Below, piece by piece: positions 51,757-59,510 of a DNA stretch of 64,000 nucleotides (positions within the stretch are counted from its first letter, which is position 1; each line of letters begins with the position of its first letter). The translations under genes and the position numbers were made by a program. This DNA comes from Gillisella vitis. Lineage in GTDB: Bacteria; Pseudomonadota; Alphaproteobacteria; Rhizobiales; Rhizobiaceae. The stretch lies in contig NZ_LMVL02000005.1 of assembly GCF_001541345.2 (NCBI RefSeq), positions 413,058-477,057 of the forward strand. Reading direction: 5' to 3'. Below the pieces are notes generated by a model. The model was given only the letters and a program-made list of their open reading frames with translations. It ran no database searches and was not told the DNA's origin.

Positions 51757-51849
51757 CAACGGCTGATAAACGTTGCCCAAGATGTCGTTAGAACGAGCCT
51801 GATCGAGATTCCGATTTACTCGGCTTGGTACAGTCACATGCGTTCGGGT

Positions 51850-52656
51850 TCAAAGCTCGATCACGAAGCCATGGCGATACCCGTTTTTGCCGCGTTCATG
51901 GCGATAACCGAGCGGGTTGCAGATCACCCGCGTGTGCCCTTCGACGTAATCTTGGAACTGATGGATGTGACCATGAATCCAGATATCAGGTCGTCCGTTT
52001 TGGATGGCATCAGTGAGATCACTGGCGAAAGCAGCGTTGGTGGCATCACCCTGATACTGTTTCAGCAATGATCGTGGAGACGGCGCATGATGCGTTAGGA
52101 TGACGGTCTTGCCGGTCCAAGACTTTGTCATTTCGCCGAAGATAAATGCCTTGCTCTCTATATGCCTGGCGATGATCTCCCGGCTTGTGATGAGCTGTGG
52201 CATTCCCTCACGAATCGGAGGTGAGCCGTAGATTTCGCGGAAATCGAGCATGCTTCTGCGGCAAAAGTACACGGCGGCTTCAGCACGATCAGGAAGTGGC
52301 AACTCATCGTTGATGCCCCACGGAATCTGATAGTCGGTCCAGAGTGTCGCTCCGATGATCCTGACATGATCGATTTCGAGCGTTTCGTTTTCCAGAAGAT
52401 GGATGTGGCTTTCGCCGATGGCCTTTCGCCCTTCCGACAGGGCACCGTCGATGGTGTTCCCATAATAGTCGTGGTTCCCAAGCACCACGACGACCGGCAT
52501 TGTCGGAGCGATCCTCCGCTTCAGGAATTCGAGGCCGAACGCGAGGAACCCAGAAATATCGCCTGCGCAGACGCAGATGTCGGCTTGAGGGATGTCAATT
52601 TCGGCAGTCATATCGGCGTGCGTGACGTGCATGTCACTGATGATCCATGCTTTCAT
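51850..52656 (-). CDS. Calcineurin-like metallophosphoesterase
   Basis: The 268-residue protein has all metal motifs of the family: ISDMHVTH (D-x-H) at 7-13, VCAGDISG, LGNHDYYG, ILTHHAPSP and WIHGHIHQF. These enzymes hydrolyse phosphoesters in nucleotides, nucleic acids or proteins. It lies about 80 bases downstream of the FtsH-like gene in the same direction, so the two may function together. The start at 52656 gives the standard N-terminus (MKAWIISDMH). Its substrate cannot be read from sequence. Confidence 0.85.
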   Translation of the reverse strand: MKAWIISDMHVTHADMTAEIDIPQADICVCAGDISGFLAFGLEFLKRRIAPTMPVVVVLGNHDYYGNTIDGALSEGRKAIGESHIHLLENETLEIDHVRIIGATLWTDYQIPWGINDELPLPDRAEAAVYFCRRSMLDFREIYGSPPIREGMPQLITSREIIARHIESKAFIFGEMTKSWTGKTVILTHHAPSPRSLLKQYQGDATNAAFASDLTDAIQNGRPDIWIHGHIHQFQDYVEGHTRVICNPLGYRHERGKNGYRHGFVIEL

Positions 52657-52736
52657 GGCTGTAACTTTCAAGGATGTGAGGGAAAAGGAGGCGCTGGATG
52701 CAGACGCATCGCTGGGCGCAAAAGAAGTGCGAGGCT

Positions 52737-53840
52737 TCAGGCCAAGGTCGCTATGCGAACGGGGGCGTCGAGCTTAGCGGCCATCTTTGCGACCTGGTCA
52801 GCAGAAATTTTCCCCTTCGCCTCCAGCTCGTCGGCAATAGCCTCCACGAGTTTCAAATGGCTGCGGATAATCTGCTTCGCCCGCTCAAATTCGGTCAGAA
52901 GTACGTCGTCAACCCAGGCGGCGACACCAGGGTCGTGAAGTCGAAGTGTTTCAAGGTCGTGGTCGCTCTTCGCCAGGCTATGACGAAGGCGATTACCCAT
53001 GCCCATTCCGCTCTGTAACATCGAGGCGATACGAGTGGCTTGGGCGAGATCAGAGTTCGGGCCTGCGCCAGCTCCATCACTCACCGCCCCAAGCAGCACC
53101 TCCTCCGCAGCAATCCCCGCAAGCAATACTGCAATTCGATCCCTGTAGGTTTGGACGGTGCGGTATCCGACTTTGGGCACCTCGAAGTATGCCCCACCAC
53201 CGGGTACGGTCTCACTGTCGTTGCGCGTATGATCGATGATCATCGCACCGTAGAACTTGCCATGATCAAGGGCGATGACTGCGACGGTATGGCCCGCCTC
53301 ATGAACCGCTAGCGCCCGCCGCAATTCGCCTGTGATCGCCACCATTTCTGGCAACGATTTCACGATGTCAGCCATGGTCACATCACGTTTGGCCCGCCGA
53401 GCAATGCGCTTGGCGTCTCGGACGACCTTGGCGAGATCAGCCCCAGAAAACCCATTGGTGGCTGCCATCAGCCTTGGATGATGTTTTCTCGGCAGAGGTT
53501 GACCGAGTTGTTGCTGAAGGATGGCGATCCTGTCTGTCGCAGTAGGCAGGGGAATAGCAACATGTCTATTCAGTCGCCCGGGTCGCAAAATGGCAGGGTC
53601 GATACGATCCAGAGCATTGGTTGCTCCGATTACGACCACGCCTTCACGCCCGTCGAGCCCGTCCAGGTGTTCGAGAAACCCGTTCACCACTTGCGTACTG
53701 TAGTCTCTATTGTCTGCTGAGAAGGAGTTTCGGTCGCCGAAGCTATCCAACTCATCACAAAATAGAATGCAGGGTGCCGTCTTCTTCGCGTTTTCGAAGT
53801 CGCCTTTCATAGCCTTGAGAAGGTCACCAAGATGTCCCAT
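52737..53840 (-). CDS. FtsH-like AAA+ protease lacking its N-terminal part
   Basis: The 367-residue protein starts in the middle of an AAA+ domain: Walker B ILFCDELDSF, sensor GATNALDR, and arginine-finger region RPGRLNRHV. It continues into an M41-type zinc peptidase with HEAGH and later GAVSDGAGAGPNSDL, the place of the third ligand. The Walker A segment and everything before it are missing, so ATP binding would fail. Upstream sequence shows a short TTGKT in another frame, suggesting decay. It may be a truncated gene or need a start outside the recognised frame. Confidence 0.7.
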   Translation of the reverse strand: MGHLGDLLKAMKGDFENAKKTAPCILFCDELDSFGDRNSFSADNRDYSTQVVNGFLEHLDGLDGREGVVVIGATNALDRIDPAILRPGRLNRHVAIPLPTATDRIAILQQQLGQPLPRKHHPRLMAATNGFSGADLAKVVRDAKRIARRAKRDVTMADIVKSLPEMVAITGELRRALAVHEAGHTVAVIALDHGKFYGAMIIDHTRNDSETVPGGGAYFEVPKVGYRTVQTYRDRIAVLLAGIAAEEVLLGAVSDGAGAGPNSDLAQATRIASMLQSGMGMGNRLRHSLAKSDHDLETLRLHDPGVAAWVDDVLLTEFERAKQIIRSHLKLVEAIADELEAKGKISADQVAKMAAKLDAPVRIATLA

Positions 53841-54351
53841 TGACGATGAACCTCACGTCGGGTCTTGCCCGTTGTGAGAAACTCCAATGTAGTCTCCATG
53901 GAGAAACTCCCGTTCTTCATCCATGGAACGTCGATCACAGATCAGGTGACGGTGCACAATGTGGGGGCAGAACACCGGTTACAGAGGAGCACATCACCAT
54001 CCACCTTCAATGCAGTCCTGACGTCCTTACTTGGCTGCGGCTTCAGCCGTCCCAGCATCGCACCGGTCGTCGGGTCTGAGAGGCACATACCGACGATTGC
54101 GCTCTGGATTGCCTTCAAAATTGGATCGTTCATTTGCGTCTGTTCCTGTCTGACCCGCAGTAGAAGTGGGTACCAAGATCGAGTGAAAAATATACAACCT
54201 CAACCCATCCTCGAATATCTACAACGGACATTGCATATCGGGCCATTTATCTATCTGTGGATCAATCGTCGAGTTCGTGAGGACAACCTCTTCTTATGCT
54301 TGCGTTATTAACACATTCCGGCAACTTTAGCGCTTAGAGCGAGGGGCAGGT
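53841..54351. other. Intergenic region with possible relic of AAA gene and Qat promoter
   Basis: No intact gene. The minus strand just upstream of 53840 reads TTGKTRREV in another frame, possibly the lost Walker A region of the FtsH-like gene. The right half, rich in A and T near 54175-54320, should carry the promoter of the qatA operon. Confidence 0.4.
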
Positions 54352-56277
54352 ATGTGGGCAGACGTCGAAACCGGTCGGGATTTCCTGAACTTCAATGTTA
54401 TGGCGAGCCTTGTCTCGCAGATGATACTGGACGCCAAGGGTGAGGCGCTGAGCATCGGTATTTCTGGCGGCTGGGGCGTCGGTAAATCCTCTATGGTGAA
54501 GTTGGTCGAGGCTGACCTTAGGGTTCGACTCGACCAAGAGAAGAAGGAAAACGGCCAAATGGCGCAATCGCTTTTGTTCGTAAACTTCAACGCATGGCTT
54601 TATCAGGGGCAAGATGACGCGAAAGCCGCACTGATGGAGGAGATCGCCCAGGCTTTGACCGAGCATGCCAAGCAGCAGGAGACGAGCGTCGAAAAGGGAG
54701 TTAAGCTCCTCAGGCGTATAGACTTCTTCAGAGGCCTTCGGGTGATCGGCGAACTCGCAGTCACCGCTTACACTGGCGTACCTATTGGCGCACTCGCTCG
54801 CGCGGGAAAAGGAATTGTAGATAGCTTCACCGACGGGGACATCTCCAGTGAAGACTATGACGCTGCCACATCCGAGGTTGAAAAACACACCGACGCAGCA
54901 AGGGGGCTGTTGAAACCTAATTCAAGCCGCCAGCCAACCCCTCCTCAAATGATCCATGCGATCAGGAAAGAGTTCGAAGAGCTTTTGGCCGATTTGAATG
55001 TCACGTTGGTCGTGTTCGTAGATGATCTGGACCGGTGTCTTCCGCCAACGGTTATTGGCACCCTCGAAGCGATGCGCCTTTTCCTTTTCATGAAGCGAAC
55101 AGCGTTCATTATAGCGGCCGACGACAAGATGATCAAAGAAGCCGTTCGCGTGCAATTTCAGGGCACTCGGGTCGACGATGATATTGTGGTCAGCTACTTC
55201 GACAAGCTTATCCAGATTCCACTTCGCGTGCCGCCACTCGGCACGAATGAGGTAAAGGCATACCTTATGATGCTCTTTGTCGAAAAGAGTACGATCAGTG
55301 CGGACGACGAAGAGGATAGAAAGGCGAAAGAAGGCGTTCGCATCGCAGTGAACAAGCGCCTCGCCGCCAGTTGGAGGGGTGAGGCAGTCGATGCCGAATT
55401 CGTACAGGGCTTGATGAAGAATTGCCCCGATTCTCTAAAGGCAGAGCTTGAACTGGCAGATCGCCTTGCCCGCCAGATGATCATTTCTCCGAAGGTGAAC
55501 GGCAACCCACGTCTTATAAAGCGCTTCATGAATACACTGTCCATCCGCCGGAGCCTGGCGAAGGTGCAGGAAATAGCCGTTAATGATGCCGTGTTTACGA
55601 AGTTGATGCTGTTTGAACGGTTTGCTTCAGCTACTTCATTCAACTCGTTGACTGAACTGATAAGCGCTGCCCCGGACGGGAAGTCATCAACTCTCCGTGA
55701 CCTAGAGGTCGATATTCGAAAGGGAGAGATAGTTGACGACAGCCGCTGGCCATCCGGCTGGAAAGAGGACGCGAAATTAATCGAGGACTGGTTGAAGCTT
55801 CCACCGGATTTGGGCGGGCTCGATCTTCGAGGTGCGCTGCACGTTGGTCGGGAGAGCGCTCCGATCATTGCGGCTGAAAATAAGCTTACCAAAAACGCAG
55901 CAGCACTTCTGGCCCAACTGCTCGCATTGAAGACTACTCCAACCGCAGCGATCAAAGGACAAATCGTCGGGGTATCTCCTGACGAACGAGGGCTGATAAT
56001 GACGAGCTTGCTTGACAAGGCAAACGCGGAGACAGAATGGGGAACCCCTTCCATTCTGTATGGGCTGGCACTTGTCGCTGAAGCAGATCACGTCCAAGCT
56101 GACCGACTGACCGTATTCTTCGGGAGTGTTCCGTCTTCGGCGATCAAGGCGGGTTTGATACCACGTTTAGAAATTTCTGAATGGGGAAAAAGAGTGCTTG
56201 TAGCACTCGGGAAACGCACCGATTTGTCGTCACCGGTTTCGAAGGCAGTCAACGGTGCGCTTAAGGCGGGCAAATAA
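54352..56277 (+). CDS. qatA: QatA: KAP-family P-loop ATPase of Qat antiphage system
   Basis: The 641-residue protein has the KAP NTPase signature: Walker A GGWGVGKS (39-46) after a short N-terminus, FNAWLYQGQDDAK, and Walker B LVVFVDDLDRCLPP near 219-230, then a helical C-terminal half. The gene has GAGGGG upstream of the ATG. Its stop overlaps the next start (TAATG). With the QatB- and QatC-like genes that follow, it forms the Qat defence operon, in which the ATPase is essential for phage resistance in characterised systems. Confidence 0.85.
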   Translation: MWADVETGRDFLNFNVMASLVSQMILDAKGEALSIGISGGWGVGKSSMVKLVEADLRVRLDQEKKENGQMAQSLLFVNFNAWLYQGQDDAKAALMEEIAQALTEHAKQQETSVEKGVKLLRRIDFFRGLRVIGELAVTAYTGVPIGALARAGKGIVDSFTDGDISSEDYDAATSEVEKHTDAARGLLKPNSSRQPTPPQMIHAIRKEFEELLADLNVTLVVFVDDLDRCLPPTVIGTLEAMRLFLFMKRTAFIIAADDKMIKEAVRVQFQGTRVDDDIVVSYFDKLIQIPLRVPPLGTNEVKAYLMMLFVEKSTISADDEEDRKAKEGVRIAVNKRLAASWRGEAVDAEFVQGLMKNCPDSLKAELELADRLARQMIISPKVNGNPRLIKRFMNTLSIRRSLAKVQEIAVNDAVFTKLMLFERFASATSFNSLTELISAAPDGKSSTLRDLEVDIRKGEIVDDSRWPSGWKEDAKLIEDWLKLPPDLGGLDLRGALHVGRESAPIIAAENKLTKNAAALLAQLLALKTTPTAAIKGQIVGVSPDERGLIMTSLLDKANAETEWGTPSILYGLALVAEADHVQADRLTVFFGSVPSSAIKAGLIPRLEISEWGKRVLVALGKRTDLSSPVSKAVNGALKAGK

Positions 56278-57203
56278 TGGGCACTTCGAAGACAAGTAGC
56301 GGTCCTGGAAAAAATGTCCCTCTGGTGCCGAACTGGGTGGAACCAGATGCGCCAACGCCACAAGCACCGTCCATACCTTTGACGCAGCCTGGAGGGGGTG
56401 GAGTTCCATCCCCTTCACCAAAGCCCCCAGAAAGTCGACCTGACGGACCACCTTCCACAAAAAAACCTGATGAGACATCACCCGTTCAAGATCAGGGAAA
56501 TCCAACCCCTTCTGACTTAGCTCCGGCTCGGAGATTTACATCAGCCCGTCGAGCAATCGGCAACTTCGCAAAGACAGGCGATAACGGCAGTCTCAGGAAT
56601 GCACTCGGAAATTATGTGAAGAAGGGATACGGCGGGTCGGCAACGGCTACCCGTCGAATGAGTAAGTCTTCGTCAGCCGCTGTTGGGGTTTTCGATATCT
56701 TGTCGCGAGGCGATGGCACCGCCACCGCTGAAGGTGAGAAACCAGCACTCGATGTTTCGACCTTGGCGGGGCTTTCGCATAGCGAGGTTGCCGAACGGAT
56801 TGCGGAGGCAGTCAATCCTGGCGACGTGTCTCTCGACGATGCTGGCGTTCGTGAAGCGATTGCCGAGGCCGTCAGTTCGGTTCTAAACGAAAACGAAAAT
56901 GCTGATGTCACCAATCTACCGCCTGAGCTGGCCGAGGAGTGCTTCGTTAGGACCTTGTCCTATTCCGCCTTCAACATTCTGGTCGCCGATATTGGTGCGT
57001 CCGTCCAGCGAGCAGCCCACGGTAACGCTGTTATGGCAAATGACCGACTGAAGGAAATCAGCGATTTCGTTCGGGAAGCGTACCGGACTCAATACGAGAA
57101 AGTGAAGGCAATCGGCTCAAAAATCAGTCGCAGCGCATCAGCGAAAATCGCCCGCGACGTCACTACCCAGGTTATGGATATTTTCGAAAGCTATCTTGAA
57201 TGA
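56277..57203 (+). CDS. qatB: QatB-like protein of Qat antiphage system
   Basis: The 308-residue protein starts with MGTSKTSSGPGKNVPLVPNW, the N-terminal pattern typical of QatB, followed by a Pro-rich linker and a helical C-terminal domain from about residue 80. No catalytic motif is known for QatB. It overlaps qatA (TAATG) and qatC (ATGA), giving a tightly coupled operon. Assignment rests on the N-terminal pattern and on gene order. Confidence 0.82.
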   Translation: MGTSKTSSGPGKNVPLVPNWVEPDAPTPQAPSIPLTQPGGGGVPSPSPKPPESRPDGPPSTKKPDETSPVQDQGNPTPSDLAPARRFTSARRAIGNFAKTGDNGSLRNALGNYVKKGYGGSATATRRMSKSSSAAVGVFDILSRGDGTATAEGEKPALDVSTLAGLSHSEVAERIAEAVNPGDVSLDDAGVREAIAEAVSSVLNENENADVTNLPPELAEECFVRTLSYSAFNILVADIGASVQRAAHGNAVMANDRLKEISDFVREAYRTQYEKVKAIGSKISRSASAKIARDVTTQVMDIFESYLE

Positions 57204-58267
57204 AGATTGCAGCGCTCCGACCCGATCAGCCATCTCCCTCCGGCATTGATCATCGCATCAGCATATTCGAAGGTGATCTTGGTGCTCTGAGCCGGACATC
57301 TGGTCACGCAGGATTGTCGGTTGCCAGCGAACTCTTCAAATGGGCAGGGCGGTCGCCATCGACAATGGCATGGGATTTTACTGCGTTGGCACTGGGTGTG
57401 GTCGGAGCTGATCGACTCGTTAATCGAGCGACGATTAGTCCGGATGGCTGGACCCGTGAGATCGATCTGACCGTCGGGGTCAGCGACCCTCATCGATGGC
57501 AAGCCCTGTCTGAAAAGATTTCGGCGATGCTCTCGTTCCTGACGGGCGACTTCTGGAATCTAGCCTTTGTTGAAGGCGGATATCATCCAGCTCCTCCCAA
57601 GAAGATCGCTGGTTCACGACCGGAAACCTGCGTGGCTCTTCTGTCAGGCGGACTGGACAGCCTTATGGGGGCCATCGATATGGAAACTAAAGGTGTCGAT
57701 CTTCCAGTCTACGTATCGAATAGAGTTCGCGGTGACGTCGCCAAGCAGGAGAAATTTGCCGCCCGAACGGGCGCTGGACAGCGACTCCTCTCACTCAACG
57801 CCGACCCGAGGACTTCAGGCGTCTCCGCAGAAATCTCTCAGCGGCCCCGTTCCATTGTGTTCATCGCGTTCGGTGTTCTCGCTGCTACTCTTCTGGATAA
57901 ATACGTCGCTGGTGAAACTGTCGACCTTCATACGCCAGAGAACGGGTTTATCAGTTTGAATGTGCCTCTCACGACGATGAGAAGAGGCAGCCTCAGTACG
58001 AGAACGACGCACCCTAAGTTCATCGAGATGCTCCAAAGCTTGCTCAACGAGCTTGGAATAAATGTCCGGCTATCTAACCTGTATCAGCTCAAGACTAAGG
58101 GCACGATGATGGCCGAGTGCCATAGCCAAGAGCTTCTGACCGAGCTGGCCCCGATGTCGATGAGTTGCGGTCGTGCCGGGCGCAGTTATATACCGAGAAT
58201 TTGCAGGCTGCAGCACGCTTTCAAGGAGTTGCAATCTTGGACTAATAGATTGGCAGAGCCGTTTTAG
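57200..58267 (+). CDS. qatC: QatC: QueC-like PP-loop protein with altered C-terminus
   Basis: The 355-residue protein carries the PP-loop motif SGGLDS (149-154), as in QueC-type 7-cyano-7-deazaguanine synthases, and the family segment KTKGTMMAEC. After SMSCG (about residue 323) the expected zinc-binding CxxC-type end with further basic residues is absent, and the frame instead ends in unrelated sequence. A one-base shift would give CRAQLYTENLQAAARFQGVAI, which also lacks it. The gene is therefore probably truncated. The qatD gene (TatD-like nuclease), normally next, is missing, and a Tn7-like transposition operon follows. Confidence 0.8.
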   Translation: MKIAALRPDQPSPSGIDHRISIFEGDLGALSRTSGHAGLSVASELFKWAGRSPSTMAWDFTALALGVVGADRLVNRATISPDGWTREIDLTVGVSDPHRWQALSEKISAMLSFLTGDFWNLAFVEGGYHPAPPKKIAGSRPETCVALLSGGLDSLMGAIDMETKGVDLPVYVSNRVRGDVAKQEKFAARTGAGQRLLSLNADPRTSGVSAEISQRPRSIVFIAFGVLAATLLDKYVAGETVDLHTPENGFISLNVPLTTMRRGSLSTRTTHPKFIEMLQSLLNELGINVRLSNLYQLKTKGTMMAECHSQELLTELAPMSMSCGRAGRSYIPRICRLQHAFKELQSWTNRLAEPF

Positions 58268-58577
58268 GGACAACGTTTGGGCGTGTCTCCGCAGCATCAA
58301 GTGAGAATTTATCGCTTAAAAATTGCAAGAAGTGCACGTAGCACGGCCTCACAGCGCTTAGAAGCTCTACGTTAACCATATTCCCAACGCGCATTTCTCC
58401 CCCGCTAGACTCCCGGTACCAACTCTGACTATCTTCCGCCCCAGTTTCAAACACGGAGCCCCACGATGATACGCATCGTCATTCTAGGAAAGACCTTCCT
58501 CAGCTCCATCTGAAGTAAGGACACTGTGTCCTCTACCTCCGGATGGGCTGCCACCCATGTGCGCCCAGGAGGTATCT
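58268..58577. other. Region between qatC and Tn7-like operon, probable transposon end
   Basis: No gene is supported. Tn7-like elements have their tnsA-side end next to tnsA, so a transposon end is expected here, possibly starting inside the aberrant 3' end of qatC. Features seen are the inverted repeats ACGATG-ATACG-CATCGT (58463-58479) and GGACACTGTGTCC (58519-58531). I could not define repeated TnsB-binding sites. Confidence 0.45.
58519..58531. promoter_or_regulatory. Palindrome GGACACTGTGTCC before transposition operon
   Basis: A perfect 13-bp palindrome about 47 bases before the start of the leader ORF. It is a plausible operator for autoregulation of the transposition genes or part of the transposon end. 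Confidence 0.4.
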
Positions 58578-58748
58578 ATGCGCCCATCAAAAAATGTGCT
58601 GCACCACGTGTTGGTGCGTCGCGCCATTCTGACCGAATTGCGCTCCGGTGCTGGAGCCGACATTCGCTCTCGATTTGAGGTGTTCCAGGACACCGGATCG
58701 AACGCGGACAAGGATGCAATGGTCGGGATGCGTACGTCGCGATGGTAA
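58578..58748 (+). CDS. 56-residue leader ORF upstream of tnsA
   Basis: It starts with ATG behind a consensus AGGAGG 5 bases upstream and stops inside the tnsA start (shared ATGGTAA). The protein is basic with a helical start (KNVLHHVLVRRAILTELRSG) and no known domain. It is likely translated and needed, at least as a coupling leader, for tnsA translation. Whether the peptide itself acts, for example as a regulator, cannot be said. Confidence 0.6.
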   Translation: MRPSKNVLHHVLVRRAILTELRSGAGADIRSRFEVFQDTGSNADKDAMVGMRTSRW

Positions 58749-59425
58749 GCAATCCCCATTCCCCCACTCTGATTGACGGCGAACCGATGCTGTGGGTCGA
58801 ACCGCTGCGCCACGAGGGTGTGCGTAACGTCACTCCCAAGCATCTGTTGAACACGAACGGTTCGTCCGTGTTCAACAATCGCGAGGTGCAGCACGAAAGC
58901 GGCACTGAGAAGAAGGTGGCCTCGTTCCTGAAGGCTCAGCCCGGTGTCGCCGAAGTGCGCTCGCAGTTCATGACAGTTGAGTATTATGACCAGGATGGTG
59001 TGCTTCACAAACACACCATCGACTACTGCGTCCGTGATACACGCGGCCGTTGGGAGGCCGTTGCGGTCAAACAGGAGAAGAAGAGGGCGGAAGTCGAGGC
59101 CGTCTTTAAGGGTATGCTGCCCGAGTATCGTGATCGTTTTCATAAACTGACGATCATGACCGAGCAGGATGTTCCTTGGTGGGTCGTGCGCAACGCCGAT
59201 AGCATCTTGTTTTATCGAGAATTGCACGACGACCATCACGTTCAGACTCTGCTGGATGAGCTTCAGCAACGAGGAAAGACCAAGGTGTGCTTCTACCAGT
59301 TGTACACGCCTGGCATGGACCGTCCGTCTTGCACCACTGCTATATGGCGGCTCATCGATCTCGGGCACCTTAAACCCGAGCCGGGCCTCATCAATGAGCT
59401 GACCTGGTTCACGGTCGAAATCTAA
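58742..59425 (+). CDS. tnsA: TnsA-like transposon endonuclease
   Basis: The 227-residue protein has the TnsA nuclease motifs: E52/E56 in HESGTEKKVASFL, the stretch VAEVRSQFMTVEY, D94 in HTIDYCV, and K110 in WEAVAVKQEKK. A C-terminal winged-helix-like part follows. In Tn7, TnsA cuts the 5' ends at both transposon tips, giving cut-and-paste movement with TnsB. The gene is coupled to the leader ORF and lies 85 bases before tnsB. Confidence 0.82.
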   Translation: MVSNPHSPTLIDGEPMLWVEPLRHEGVRNVTPKHLLNTNGSSVFNNREVQHESGTEKKVASFLKAQPGVAEVRSQFMTVEYYDQDGVLHKHTIDYCVRDTRGRWEAVAVKQEKKRAEVEAVFKGMLPEYRDRFHKLTIMTEQDVPWWVVRNADSILFYRELHDDHHVQTLLDELQQRGKTKVCFYQLYTPGMDRPSCTTAIWRLIDLGHLKPEPGLINELTWFTVEI

Positions 59426-59510
59426 CCACCCCTTAGCCAAAAAACCATTCCGCTCCAGCCACTTCGAGCCACTTTCGGAGCACGGCGAAGCTATGTCCAA
59501 GGAGGACACT

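Noticed and set aside
58463..58531. Inverted repeats before tnsA as the defined transposon terminus
   Set aside because: They are short palindromes, not terminal repeats. The matching far end is outside the window, so the exact terminus cannot be set.
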